Shown here piece by piece: positions 53,087-61,352 of a stretch of 64,000 bases of DNA. The stretch comes from Saprospiraceae bacterium. GTDB lineage: Bacteria > Bacteroidota > Bacteroidia > Chitinophagales > Saprospiraceae. The position numbers and the translations under genes were made by a program. The notes under the pieces were generated by a model that searched no databases, had not been told where the DNA came from, and was given only the letters and a program-made list of their open reading frames with translations. Each line of letters opens with the position of its first letter. The first letter of the stretch is position 1. The stretch is from positions 18,052-82,051 of the forward strand of contig JANQWK010000004.1 of the NCBI GenBank assembly GCA_030729925.1. The letters are read 5' to 3'.

Positions 53087-53120
53087 GACCTGGTAACACC
53101 AAGATGGCTGTTACCAGGTC
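53087..53120 (+). promoter_or_regulatory. 5' leader hairpin of the 467-aa gene
   Basis: GACCTGGTAACA (53087-53098) pairs perfectly with TGTTACCAGGTC (53109-53120) around a 10-base loop, ~10 bases after the expected P2 start site. No T-run follows, so it is more likely a stabiliser or binding site than a terminator. Confidence 0.6.
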
Positions 53121-53142
53121 TTAATTTTAAATTCAACCTGTT

Positions 53143-54546
53143 ATGTACGAATTAGATCAGAAATATATCGCAGCACTGGAGCAGTGTGCTGAGGACATTC
53201 AGAATGCCGAGGAATTGCAGCAGTACTTGGAGGAGGAGGAAGAGTCTCATTATTTGCAGCTAAAGGAGCGCTTCGAGCCTGTGCTTGGGGCGATTTACGA
53301 GGAAGTTGCAGCGCAGAATCCCTTGCAGTTGATCAGCTTGGAGTCAATCCTTCTGGATCCTTTATTTGAGGGTTTGTTTTTGCCCAGGATTCTGGGGTAT
53401 TCGGTGTTGCGGGGAGAAGTGGACGCGCAATGTAAGTATTATCTTCCGCAGGAGCATTTCAAAAGTGTGCTGTTGGCGATCTGTCAGTCGGCCAATTTTG
53501 ATATCCTTCGCAAGCGCATTGGGCAGGCTATCCAGGTAGGGTTTGCGCTGAGCAGCGATATTTGGGTAACGAACCTGATTAATAGTTTGGACAACAAACG
53601 GGTGAGGTACTTTTTGCAAAGCCAAAAACTGGAAAAATACCGCAACAGTCAGGATCGCTGGACGGGTTATGAGCGCTTCAAGCGCCAGTTTACCCACGAC
53701 AATTACCTTACTGCGAGTTTTCCAGGAAGTGAAGCAGAGCTGAAGCTACTTTACCTGCATCTCAAAAATTTCTTGTTGTACCGGGTGGGTCAAAAACTGG
53801 ACAATACCAGTATTATTCCGCATCTGCATACTTTTGTTTCCAACAAGTCGCTGTATGCTTCCAAGGAATTTTTGCATATCCTGATGATTTATGGCAGCTA
53901 TTTTGATTTGGAACCTGCAAAGCAGGAAGATGTGAAGGCTATTTTTGGGCAGCTGCAATCAACGCTACCTGAATATGAGGAGCATTTTATGGCGTTTTTG
54001 CTGGAACTACATCATTACCAAGGCAACCTTGATCGCGTGGCGGCGGATAATCGGATGGCTATAGTAGCAGGATCATCCGATAAGGGGATGTTGGGCGAAT
54101 ATTACCGTTTGGTGAATATGATTCATCAAAAGGGTTACACCAACGACGAGGTACACCAGGCTATCCGGGATTTTTACAACCAGCATGAAGGGCTGTCCGC
54201 AGTGAATGATTGCCTGCGACAAACGATCCTTCATTATTTCAGGGGTTTCATCCCGAATCTCGAGCCATCGGATTATCCGGAGTTGTTTGAGATTTCAAAG
54301 TTGTATTCCATTTATATCCACTTGTTTGTCAATCAGAAATTCACACAGGAAATCAAGGAAATGTGTATGGATTATGTGCAGTTGCTGATCAAGCACTTTA
54401 CGGACAAACGGGGAAGGGATTATCAGGATATCAAAAAATTTGTTTCGGGAACCTTCCCGGATCTTGGTTTTTTGAAAGAAAAGGAAATAGTAGAGTTGTT
54501 CAAAACGCGTCGTAAGAGCAGTGCAGGTGCTGCGGAGGGGAAATAG
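53143..54546 (+). CDS. Unknown 467-aa helical cytoplasmic protein
   Basis: I do not recognise the family. The protein is mostly helical and rich in Leu, Phe, Tyr, Glu and Lys. The N-terminus MYELDQKYIAALEQCAEDIQNAEELQQYLEEEEESHYLQLKERFEP is strongly acidic and coiled-coil-like. Later regions such as YYRLVNMIHQKGYTNDEVHQAIRDFYNQHEG suggest helical pairs. No signal peptide, membrane helix or catalytic motif is visible. Two promoters, an operator-like palindrome and a 12-bp leader hairpin stand upstream, so regulation looks elaborate. The gene ends 14 bases before the EI24-type gene, likely in one transcript. Confidence 0.8.
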   Translation: MYELDQKYIAALEQCAEDIQNAEELQQYLEEEEESHYLQLKERFEPVLGAIYEEVAAQNPLQLISLESILLDPLFEGLFLPRILGYSVLRGEVDAQCKYYLPQEHFKSVLLAICQSANFDILRKRIGQAIQVGFALSSDIWVTNLINSLDNKRVRYFLQSQKLEKYRNSQDRWTGYERFKRQFTHDNYLTASFPGSEAELKLLYLHLKNFLLYRVGQKLDNTSIIPHLHTFVSNKSLYASKEFLHILMIYGSYFDLEPAKQEDVKAIFGQLQSTLPEYEEHFMAFLLELHHYQGNLDRVAADNRMAIVAGSSDKGMLGEYYRLVNMIHQKGYTNDEVHQAIRDFYNQHEGLSAVNDCLRQTILHYFRGFIPNLEPSDYPELFEISKLYSIYIHLFVNQKFTQEIKEMCMDYVQLLIKHFTDKRGRDYQDIKKFVSGTFPDLGFLKEKEIVELFKTRRKSSAGAAEGK

Positions 54547-54560
54547 GGCGCAACAAAAAA

Positions 54561-55310
54561 TTGCATATCGTGGTAGGTTCTTTCGTACAGGGGATAACGG
54601 CTTATGGTCGAGCGCTGGAGTTTATTAATCGCCACAGGCTTTGGTCGTATGTTCTGGCGCCGATGTTGATTAGCCTGGTTTTAGGCTTGTTGGTATTGAG
54701 TACGGCTTGGGCATATTCGGACGATCTGGGTCAATGGATCATGGAAAAGTATCCCTGGCAGCGTGGGAAATCGGCACTTGAAAGTGCTTCTTCGTTTTTA
54801 GGGGGATTGATTTTTGTGGTTTTCGGTCTGCTTGTTTTTCGCCATGTGGTGATGGCTTTGTCGGCACCGGTGATGAGCCCCTTGTCGGAAAAAATAGAGG
54901 AAATTGTTACAGGCCGACACGGACAGGTGTCGTTTAGTGTACAAAAGGCCATAGGAGATTTGGTTCGGGGCATCCGGATCAGTCTCCGTAATGTGCTGCG
55001 CGAGTTGGTGCTTACCTTATTGCTTTCTTTGTTTGGACTGATCCCGGTGTTCAGTATTTTCAGTGCAGCGGGGATCTTTCTGCTCCAATCTTATTATGCG
55101 GGCTTTGGCAATATAGACTTCACGCTGGAGCGCCACTATGGCGTACGAGATGCCGTTCGGTTTGTGCGCCGCCATGCGGGTCTGGCGATCGGCAATGGGG
55201 TGGTGTTTATGTTGTTGTTGTTTACGGGGATAGGTTTCGTGCTGGCGCTGCCATTGGGAACGGTGGCGGCCACGCTGGAGACAGTCAGGCGCCTGGATGG
55301 CGAAAACTAG
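54561..55310 (+). CDS. EI24 / CysZ-like membrane protein
   Basis: 249 residues with four to five hydrophobic helices: about 28-52, 80-102, 145-172 and 210-238. The central charged loop LSAPVMSPLSEKIEEIVTGR and the LLQSYYAGFGNIDFTLER segment fit the EI24 domain family, which includes the sulfate transporter CysZ and other proteins of unknown function. Only TTG (54561) or GTG (54570) starts are available; the TTG is used here. The gene is convergent with the response regulator with a 4-base overlap. Confidence 0.82.
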   Translation: MHIVVGSFVQGITAYGRALEFINRHRLWSYVLAPMLISLVLGLLVLSTAWAYSDDLGQWIMEKYPWQRGKSALESASSFLGGLIFVVFGLLVFRHVVMALSAPVMSPLSEKIEEIVTGRHGQVSFSVQKAIGDLVRGIRISLRNVLRELVLTLLLSLFGLIPVFSIFSAAGIFLLQSYYAGFGNIDFTLERHYGVRDAVRFVRRHAGLAIGNGVVFMLLLFTGIGFVLALPLGTVAATLETVRRLDGEN

Positions 55311-55996
55311 GCCTCTGGTTCCGTAAATTTATAGCCTACGCCACGGACAGATAAAAAGTACACCGGATTTTTGGGATCCTGTTCGAAGTATTTCCGGAAG
55401 GAGAGGATAAAATTGTCTATGGTTCGGGTAGAGGGATATACGTCATATCCCCAGACAGCTTGGAGGATTTCATTTCGGGAGACCACCTGATTTTTTTTGT
55501 CAATCAGCAGCTTAAGCAGCAGGGCTTCTTTTTTGGTCAGTTGAAAGTGCCCATTATCACCGGTGGCTTCGTAGGTAGCAAAGTTGACGGTATTGTTTCC
55601 AAACTGATAGATGCTCAGGTTCATTTCTTGTTCCCTGGAGGTTCGCTTGAGCAGGTTTTTGATGCGAAGCAAAAACTCTTCCAGCACAAAGGGTTTGGTG
55701 AGGTAATCGTCGCCCCCTTTTTTCAGACCCTGTATGATATCTTCAGAACTATCCTTGGCTGTCAGGAAGATGATGGGGGTTTTGACATTGCTTAGTCGGA
55801 TTTGTTCGCAAACCTGGAACCCATTCATTTCGGGGAGCATGACATCCAGTACGACCAGATCGAAATGTTGTTCGTGGAAAAGCTTTACCGCATCTTTACC
55901 GTTAGAGGCAGTAACCACTTCATAAGCCTCCATTTCGAGGTTGAGGCGGATCAGGCCTCTCAGGTATTCTTCGTCTTCAACCAGTAGGATTCTCAT
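55307..55996 (-). CDS. OmpR/PhoB-type response regulator
   Basis: 229 residues. The receiver domain has the acidic pair in LLVEDEE, phosphoacceptor Asp51 in VVLDVMLPE, the Thr of FLTAKD and Lys in YLTKPF. The winged-helix domain (about 130-225) reads LTKKEALLLKLLI, SRNEILQAVWG, RTIDNFILSFRKYF and the C-terminal beta hairpin FLSVRGVGYKF. It is transcribed after the sensor kinase gene (16-base gap) and forms a two-component pair with it. Target genes are unknown. Confidence 0.94.
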   Translation of the reverse strand: MRILLVEDEEYLRGLIRLNLEMEAYEVVTASNGKDAVKLFHEQHFDLVVLDVMLPEMNGFQVCEQIRLSNVKTPIIFLTAKDSSEDIIQGLKKGGDDYLTKPFVLEEFLLRIKNLLKRTSREQEMNLSIYQFGNNTVNFATYEATGDNGHFQLTKKEALLLKLLIDKKNQVVSRNEILQAVWGYDVYPSTRTIDNFILSFRKYFEQDPKNPVYFLSVRGVGYKFTEPEA

Positions 55997-56012
55997 AGTG
56001 CTATATTCTTTA

Positions 56013-57014
56013 CTAAGCGATTTGGGCGTTATTTTGCCGAAGGGGTAAATTGATTATAAAGCGGGTGCCCGAGGGCAGATTGTCCAGTACGCTGATGCTG
56101 CCTTTGTGTGCGCGTACAATCTCTGCCACGATGTACAGACCCAAACCGGTACCTTTTGATTTGCGGGTATCTTCATTTCCGATTCGGTAGAACTTGGTGA
56201 AGATGCGCTTTTTTTCTTTGTCGGGGATGCCGTAGCCCTCATCCGCTACCACAATGTCGAGGTTTGAATCGCTGGGCTTCAGACTGATGAGCAACCGAGC
56301 ATTTTCCGGAGCGTATTTCAGCCCATTTTCGATTAGATTGGTCATGATGGAGGTGATGCCAGTCTTATCGGCCACCATGGATATGGTCGCAGCGTCACAC
56401 TGCAATTGAATATTTTTACCAGGATAGTTTTGGAGGATATCCTGGATCAGGCTGCAAAGTTCAACCATCTCCAGGTTGGGCTGATAGGCCGTTTCGAGTC
56501 GCGCAGACAGCAACAAATCATTGACCAGGGCAAGCAGCCTCTCCGTCTCCTTCAACCCATTGCGACTGAGACTACGAATAGTGTCCTCCGGCAGGGTGCG
56601 TTTGATGAAGGTATCCAGTACCAGTCGGATAGTAGCAATCGGCGATTTCAGCTCGTGGGTGATCGAGAGGATAAAGTTTTTTTGCTGCTGCGCAGCCGTC
56701 ATCTCCTTATAATAAGCCCGGTTAATCAGCCAGATGCCGATCATCAAACTAATTACAAAGAAAAGACCCTCGCCCAGAATCATCCATTCCTGTCGCTGAA
56801 AACGGCTTTTTAACTCCTGGAACAGCCGACTCTCTTCAAATTCATCACCGAGATCCGGATGCTCCAACTGGTATTGCAGTTGCAGCAAATCGGCCTTAGC
56901 CTGGAAGGTATCCCTGTTTTTTTGGTACAGGAGCACAGACCACCAGGCGAAGGCAAAGAGCAGGTAGATGATCACTACATTGGAAAGCAAGCGGATTTTT
57001 GTGTTCGTCTGCAT
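56013..57014 (-). CDS. Membrane sensor histidine kinase
   Basis: 333 residues. Two membrane helices (about 10-29 and 79-98) enclose a short ~50-residue periplasmic region, so the sensing input is small or membrane-based. The HisKA domain has His120 in FILSITHELKSPIATIRLVLDTF. The HATPase has the N-box NLIENGLKYAPENA, G1 VADEGYGIPDKEKKRIFTKFYR and G2 KGTGLGLYIVAEIVRAH. No HAMP domain is evident. It phosphorylates the OmpR-type regulator encoded immediately after it. ATG at 57014, with a TACATTTG -7 element about 25 bases upstream. Confidence 0.93.
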   Translation of the reverse strand: MQTNTKIRLLSNVVIIYLLFAFAWWSVLLYQKNRDTFQAKADLLQLQYQLEHPDLGDEFEESRLFQELKSRFQRQEWMILGEGLFFVISLMIGIWLINRAYYKEMTAAQQQKNFILSITHELKSPIATIRLVLDTFIKRTLPEDTIRSLSRNGLKETERLLALVNDLLLSARLETAYQPNLEMVELCSLIQDILQNYPGKNIQLQCDAATISMVADKTGITSIMTNLIENGLKYAPENARLLISLKPSDSNLDIVVADEGYGIPDKEKKRIFTKFYRIGNEDTRKSKGTGLGLYIVAEIVRAHKGSISVLDNLPSGTRFIINLPLRQNNAQIA

Positions 57015-57038
57015 AGACCGTTTCCGTTTTTCTAATAC

Positions 57039-57046
57039 CAAATGTA
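57039..57046 (-). promoter_or_regulatory. -7 promoter element for the kinase/regulator pair
   Basis: Reads TACATTTG on the minus strand, 24 bases before the kinase ATG at 57014. No -33 TTG at usual spacing. Confidence 0.4.
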
Positions 57047-57089
57047 GGCAAATCCCTTTTTGTCGGCACGATTGCCGATAAGCCGCAGG

Positions 57090-57554
57090 CTAAAAATTAA
57101 AAATTTTGCGGATCGCCTTTTCCCGATAGGTGAAAATCTGATTTATCCGGCCTTCCACAAACAGCTTATCTGCAATAGTGCCAATAAAACCATAAGGCAC
57201 CTTGTAGTGCAGGATGTCTTTCATCTGCACCCCATTGTCCACCTCGGCAAAGTGGTGCTGGTGGTGCCACAGGGCGTAGGGGCCAAATCGTTGCTCGTCA
57301 ATAAAATAAACCCTGTCCCTGACATGCGTGATCTCAGTCGTCCAGTCCATTTTGACACCCGGAAAAGGACTCACCTTATACTGTATGATCATACCCTGAT
57401 ACATGGGTTGCTGCGGATCCAACTTCGTCAGGATCTGAAACGACATATCCTCCGGCGTGATGGCGTCCAGGTTTTCAGGTCTGGAAAAAAAATGCCAAAC
57501 TTCATCCAAAGGCCTCGGAATAAAGCTTTCCCATTCCTTACATTTAATATTCAT
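57090..57554 (-). CDS. SRPBCC family protein
   Basis: 154 residues. The opening WESFIPRPLDEVWHFFSRPENLDAITPEDMSFQIL and later YKVSPFPGVKMDWTTEITHV and VPYGFIGTIADKLFVEGRINQIFTYRE match the START-like SRPBCC/ligand-binding fold (coenzyme Q-binding or SulA-related group). The fold is a hydrophobic-pocket lipid or small-molecule binder without obvious catalytic residues. It is monocistronic, cytoplasmic and of unknown ligand. Confidence 0.85.
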   Translation of the reverse strand: MNIKCKEWESFIPRPLDEVWHFFSRPENLDAITPEDMSFQILTKLDPQQPMYQGMIIQYKVSPFPGVKMDWTTEITHVRDRVYFIDEQRFGPYALWHHQHHFAEVDNGVQMKDILHYKVPYGFIGTIADKLFVEGRINQIFTYREKAIRKIFNF

Positions 57555-57819
57555 GATTATTTTTTTTCGAAAACCATTTTTGGCATCATTATTGATTTAT
57601 ACCTGTCGTACATAAAATTGATTTTTCTGCGAATTGTTCAGCCAGATCATCACCCTGGCCCAGATTTGCAGCAAATGTTTTCATAGCTGTTGATTATCAA
57701 ACTTATAAATTTTTGCTTATGCGTGTCAAAATAGGCAATTTGTCAAAATTATTGATATTAGATAAATTTATATCTATTTTTTACCCTAAATCGGGTATAG
57801 ATAAAAAAAGCTTAAGGTC
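57555..57819. other. AT-rich intergenic region without a gene
   Basis: About 265 bases with long A/T stretches; no ORF, hairpin or promoter match before the TATATTTG at 57820. Confidence 0.5.
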
Positions 57820-57827
57820 TATATTTG
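57820..57827 (+). promoter_or_regulatory. -7 promoter element for the 39-aa ORF
   Basis: TATATTTG, exact -7 match, about 58 bases before ATG 57886. There is no TTG at standard spacing. Confidence 0.4.
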
Positions 57828-57885
57828 TTCCGTCGGAAGTTATACCGGCAAATAGAAATCAGTTATCCCTTAAACCGTACATCCC

Positions 57886-58005
57886 ATGACATTGAAATTA
57901 AACTTTTCTATGGACGACCCTCCGTGTTGTTCATTGGCTTCAAGCCAGTCAAATTTAAATTTTCCCTACGTAAAGCAACAGTTTTCAAAATTTTTTAGTC
58001 GTTAA
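57886..58005 (+). CDS. Possible 39-aa peptide with adjacent cysteines
   Basis: The ORF starts MTLKLNFSMDDPPCCSLASS and ends KQQFSKFFSR. It has a CC pair and no membrane helix. A -7 element (TATATTTG) lies 58 bases upstream, and nothing else explains that promoter. Coding status is uncertain; it could be a short secreted or regulatory peptide, or chance. Confidence 0.3.
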   Translation: MTLKLNFSMDDPPCCSLASSQSNLNFPYVKQQFSKFFSR

Positions 58006-58289
58006 ATTTTTTGTCCCGTTTTGGTCACGCCTCTTTTTTGTCGTTGATCATTTTCGGGTCGGTATTGGAGTATTTGTACTCAAACAGATGGTTTTTCCAG
58101 GATCGTGGTGTATGACTGCTATTCCTACCTATTCTTTGTGCAACAAAGCAAATGGGAACGGCTGAGGTTTGAATAATCCTGATAAATATCTGTTTGTCAA
58201 TAGGTTGAAAAAATAGACTCAAATATATATTGGTTTTTGGTCTTTTAATTCCCCGCTGTAAGCAAGTGAGGGAAGCTGGCTGGGTTATG

Positions 58290-58479
58290 TCTTGGCCGGA
58301 ACAAGAAATAGTTGGGGGCTACGGCAAAAGATTTTCGGTGAGTGACAACAAAACAGGGTATATCCCCTATGATTACACAATTTGGCCGTAGCACTCCCAA
58401 CTTCACAGGAAGGTAAATTTGTTAAGGGTTTCTCATACAGGACTGAAGGTGGAGGGACTATCCCTCCGCCCTTTTTTTT
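58290..58479 (+). ncRNA. Candidate structured non-coding RNA
   Basis: AGTTGGG and GCTACGGC (near 58309-58325) pair with GCCGTAGC and CCCAACT (near 58384-58401), a helix of ~15 bp with a small internal bulge that encloses ~58 bases. About 45 bases later a terminator follows: GGTGGAGGG (58448-58456), loop ACTAT, CCCTCCGCC, then CTTTTTTTT. The region has no credible ORF. The shape, a long closing helix plus a 3' terminator, is that of a small regulatory RNA; no known family is recognised. Confidence 0.4.
58448..58479 (+). terminator. Intrinsic terminator of the candidate RNA
   Basis: GGTGGAGGG with CCCTCCGCC (one T-G pair), 5-base loop, followed by C and eight T's. Confidence 0.85.
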
Positions 58480-58687
58480 CACAGGTACCTTGTCGCCACG
58501 TATCCGGGTCTGTTTTAAAGCTCCGGATAGATGCTAACAGGTGTTATAGTGATCCATTTCGATAAAAGTGGCCATGAGCCACTTTTATTTTTTTATGCAC
58601 ATCCCATCTCAATCCTTGTCTTTTTCGGGGGCTTCTTCATAACTTCGGAGTTTTGAATCTGATTTTTTACTGCTCAAATCAACCCCT

Positions 58688-59044
58688 ATGTCACTGGTTC
58701 AAGACTTTAACGCCTATCGGGCAAAGATGAACGACAAGCTCCTTGCCGAAGACAACAAGGTGCTGAAACGATTTTTCAATTTGGATACCAATACGTATCA
58801 GGATGGGGCGCTGAGTGCCAAGGTAAAGGAATTACTGGGCTTGGTTGCTTCTATGGTACTCCGCTGCGACGATTGCGTCCGCTATCACCTCGGGACTTGT
58901 TACGAACTGGGCGTGACGCGGGCGGAGTTGTTTGAGGTTTTTGCCATCGCCAATTTGGTGGGCGGTTCTATTTGTATTCCCCATACCCGCCGAGCCCTGG
59001 AATACTGGGAGGCATTGGAAGCAGAAACAAGTCAACAGGCATAA
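58688..59044 (+). CDS. Carboxymuconolactone decarboxylase / AhpD-like protein
   Basis: 118 residues. The CMD fold signature is KELLGLVASMVLRCDDCVRYHLGTCYELGVTRAE: the CxxC (CDDC) and the following His are the redox-active residues of AhpD-type peroxidase adaptors. It may reduce or receive electrons from a peroxiredoxin, or act on a lactone; the CxxC-His set favours the redox role. No partner gene is nearby. The UvrD helicase gene starts 24 bases later. Confidence 0.85.
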   Translation: MSLVQDFNAYRAKMNDKLLAEDNKVLKRFFNLDTNTYQDGALSAKVKELLGLVASMVLRCDDCVRYHLGTCYELGVTRAELFEVFAIANLVGGSICIPHTRRALEYWEALEAETSQQA

Positions 59045-59068
59045 TTTTTTTTCAGAAAATAAGGAATC

Positions 59069-61351
59069 TTGAATTTTTTAAACGAACTCAACGATATCCA
59101 AAGGGAGGCGGTCGTGGCAAACGATGGTCCCGTGCTGGTGGTCGCAGGCCCCGGTTCGGGGAAAACGCGTGTACTGACCTACCGCATTGCGTGGTTGCTG
59201 GCGGAAGATAAGGCAAAAGCAGACGAAATTTTGGCCCTGACTTTCACCAACAAAGCCGCTCGCGAGATGAAAGAGCGGATTCAAAGGGTGGCAGGGGAAA
59301 GCGCAGGCCGACTCTGGGCGGGTACGTTTCACTCGATTTTTGCGCGCATTCTTCGCACAGAGGCTGCTCATATCGGCTATCCCACTAATTTTACGGTGTA
59401 TGATACCGATGATACCAAGAGCTTGCTTTCCACGATCATCAAAGAGATGAATCTCCCCCGGGAACAGTACAATGTGAATGGGGTGCGCGCACGTATTTCC
59501 TGGGCGAAGAGCAAACTGATTACGCCCAAGTTATATGTCGAGGACGAGGAGTTGCGCCGGGAGGACAAACAAAAGCAACAGCTGTATATCTACGAAATTT
59601 ACGCCCGCTATACCGCCCGCTGCAAAATGGCAGGAGCTATGGATTTTGATGACCTGCTGTACCGTACTTACGAGCTGCTGCAGACCAAACACCCTGAGAC
59701 AAAGGAGTACTTTATTGCAGAGAAGTACCGCAATCGGTTCAAGTACATCCTGGTGGATGAGTTTCAGGATACGAATACCCTGCAGTACGCGATTATTCGA
59801 AAGCTGGTGAATCCCGAGAACCATAATATATATGTGGTAGGTGATGACGCACAGAGTATCTACGGTTTTCGCGGAGCGACCATCCAAAATATCCTCGATT
59901 TTGAACAGGATTATAAGCCTTTCGGGATTAAAACGGTCAAATTGGTGCAGAATTACCGGTCCACCGCCCCGATTGTTCAGGCGGCCAACCGCGTCATCGC
60001 TTTCAACCGACAGCAGATTCAAAAGCAGATTCGCTCGGAAAAAGGGGAGGGCCAAAAAATCCGGATTGTGAGGGCCATGACCGATGATGAGGAGGCCAGA
60101 CGGGTGGTAGATGCGATCCTGGAACAAAAGAACCGCGATCACCTTCAAAATAAGGATATTGCTATCCTCTACCGGACAAATGCCCAGTCGCGGAGTTTTG
60201 AGGAAAACCTGCTGCGATACGATATTAAGTACAAGATTTTTGGCGGGGTTTCTTTCTACCAGCGAAAGGAAGTGAAGGATCTGATCGCTTACCTGCGCGT
60301 GGCGGTAAACCCGAAGGATGACGAGGCCTTGAAGCGGGTTATCAATTATCCGAAACGGGGTTTTGGAAAAACTTCCATGGACAAAATAGAGGCACTGGCA
60401 GCAGCTCAGCAACTGCCGTTCTGGGACGCTTTGGGGCTTGCTCAACTCGGCGGACGGATGGAGCAGACGGTGCTGGATTTTAAAAGTATTTTCAAGGAGG
60501 CCCACGAGAATATGGCCAATGCAGATGCAGCGGTGCTGGCTCGATCCATTGTACTGGAGTCGGGGCTTTTGCGCGAGCTAAAGGAAGATACGACACCCGA
60601 GGGCAAGTCTCGACTGGAAAATGTCAATGCGTTGCTGGATGGGATCCAGGCTTTTGTCGAAGACGATACCCTGATTGATATCGAGACACTGCCGGATAAA
60701 ACCCTGGCGACTTATCTACAGAACGTGGCTTTGATGACAGATATGGACAGCGATGAGTCGGACCAGGACTACGTGACGCTGATGTCGGTCCACGCGGCAA
60801 AAGGACTTGAGTTTAAGTCAGTTTTTGTGGTGGGGATGGAGGAAGATCTTTTCCCGTCTTTTATGTCCAAAGAGTCCCTGGATGCGGTGGACGAAGAGCG
60901 GCGGTTGTTCTACGTGGCGATTACCCGTGCCGAGCAACTGCTTACCCTGACCTATGCCAACAGCAGGTACCGTTTTGGGAAAATGCAATACAATTCACCC
61001 AGCCGCTTTTTGGAAGAGCTTCCTCTGGATCAAGTGGAAAATGCCGGACAGGTGTTTGGGGGGGAGCCTTCGGCGAAAAAAACGCCTACCGGGGCTTCTG
61101 TGAGTGGCAATTTCAGCAGGCGTACGGCTATCACGAATACAGTACCCAGGATTGATCCGGCTACTTTTCAGCCGAGTCCTTCCGATGCCATCCAGGCAGG
61201 TATGGAGGTGTTGCACCTGAAGTTTGGAAAAGGGAAGGTGCTGCACATTGACGGGGGGGCTCAAAACAGAGTGGCTACCATTGTGTTTGAGGCATCCGGA
61301 GCGGAGGAAAAGCGGATTATGCTGAAGTTCGCAAAGTTGCAAATCCTCTGA
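59069..61351 (+). CDS. UvrD/PcrA-type superfamily I helicase
   Basis: 760 residues. Motifs are the Q-motif (LNDIQREAV), Walker A AGPGSGKTRVL (about 26-36), motif II LVDEFQDTN, motif III VGDDAQSIYGFRGA, motif IV VKLVQNYRS, motif V LMSVHAAKGLEFKSVFVVGMEE and motif VI RRLFYVAITRAEQ. It is a 3'-5' DNA helicase for repair and replication restart, with a short Tudor-like C-terminal tail (VLHLKFGKGKVLHIDGG). Start at TTG 59069, supported by AAGGA six bases upstream, an unusual visible Shine-Dalgarno. queG follows with a 1-base gap. Confidence 0.95.
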   Translation: MNFLNELNDIQREAVVANDGPVLVVAGPGSGKTRVLTYRIAWLLAEDKAKADEILALTFTNKAAREMKERIQRVAGESAGRLWAGTFHSIFARILRTEAAHIGYPTNFTVYDTDDTKSLLSTIIKEMNLPREQYNVNGVRARISWAKSKLITPKLYVEDEELRREDKQKQQLYIYEIYARYTARCKMAGAMDFDDLLYRTYELLQTKHPETKEYFIAEKYRNRFKYILVDEFQDTNTLQYAIIRKLVNPENHNIYVVGDDAQSIYGFRGATIQNILDFEQDYKPFGIKTVKLVQNYRSTAPIVQAANRVIAFNRQQIQKQIRSEKGEGQKIRIVRAMTDDEEARRVVDAILEQKNRDHLQNKDIAILYRTNAQSRSFEENLLRYDIKYKIFGGVSFYQRKEVKDLIAYLRVAVNPKDDEALKRVINYPKRGFGKTSMDKIEALAAAQQLPFWDALGLAQLGGRMEQTVLDFKSIFKEAHENMANADAAVLARSIVLESGLLRELKEDTTPEGKSRLENVNALLDGIQAFVEDDTLIDIETLPDKTLATYLQNVALMTDMDSDESDQDYVTLMSVHAAKGLEFKSVFVVGMEEDLFPSFMSKESLDAVDEERRLFYVAITRAEQLLTLTYANSRYRFGKMQYNSPSRFLEELPLDQVENAGQVFGGEPSAKKTPTGASVSGNFSRRTAITNTVPRIDPATFQPSPSDAIQAGMEVLHLKFGKGKVLHIDGGAQNRVATIVFEASGAEEKRIMLKFAKLQIL

Positions 61352-61352
61352 T

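Noticed and set aside
57060-57686. Plus-strand frame opposite the SRPBCC gene
   Set aside because: Shadow of the SRPBCC gene; Lys/Arg/His-rich composition without family resemblance.
58025-58482. Two minus-strand frames of 65 aa
   Set aside because: No promoter, no family match, and they overlap the candidate structured RNA and its terminator.
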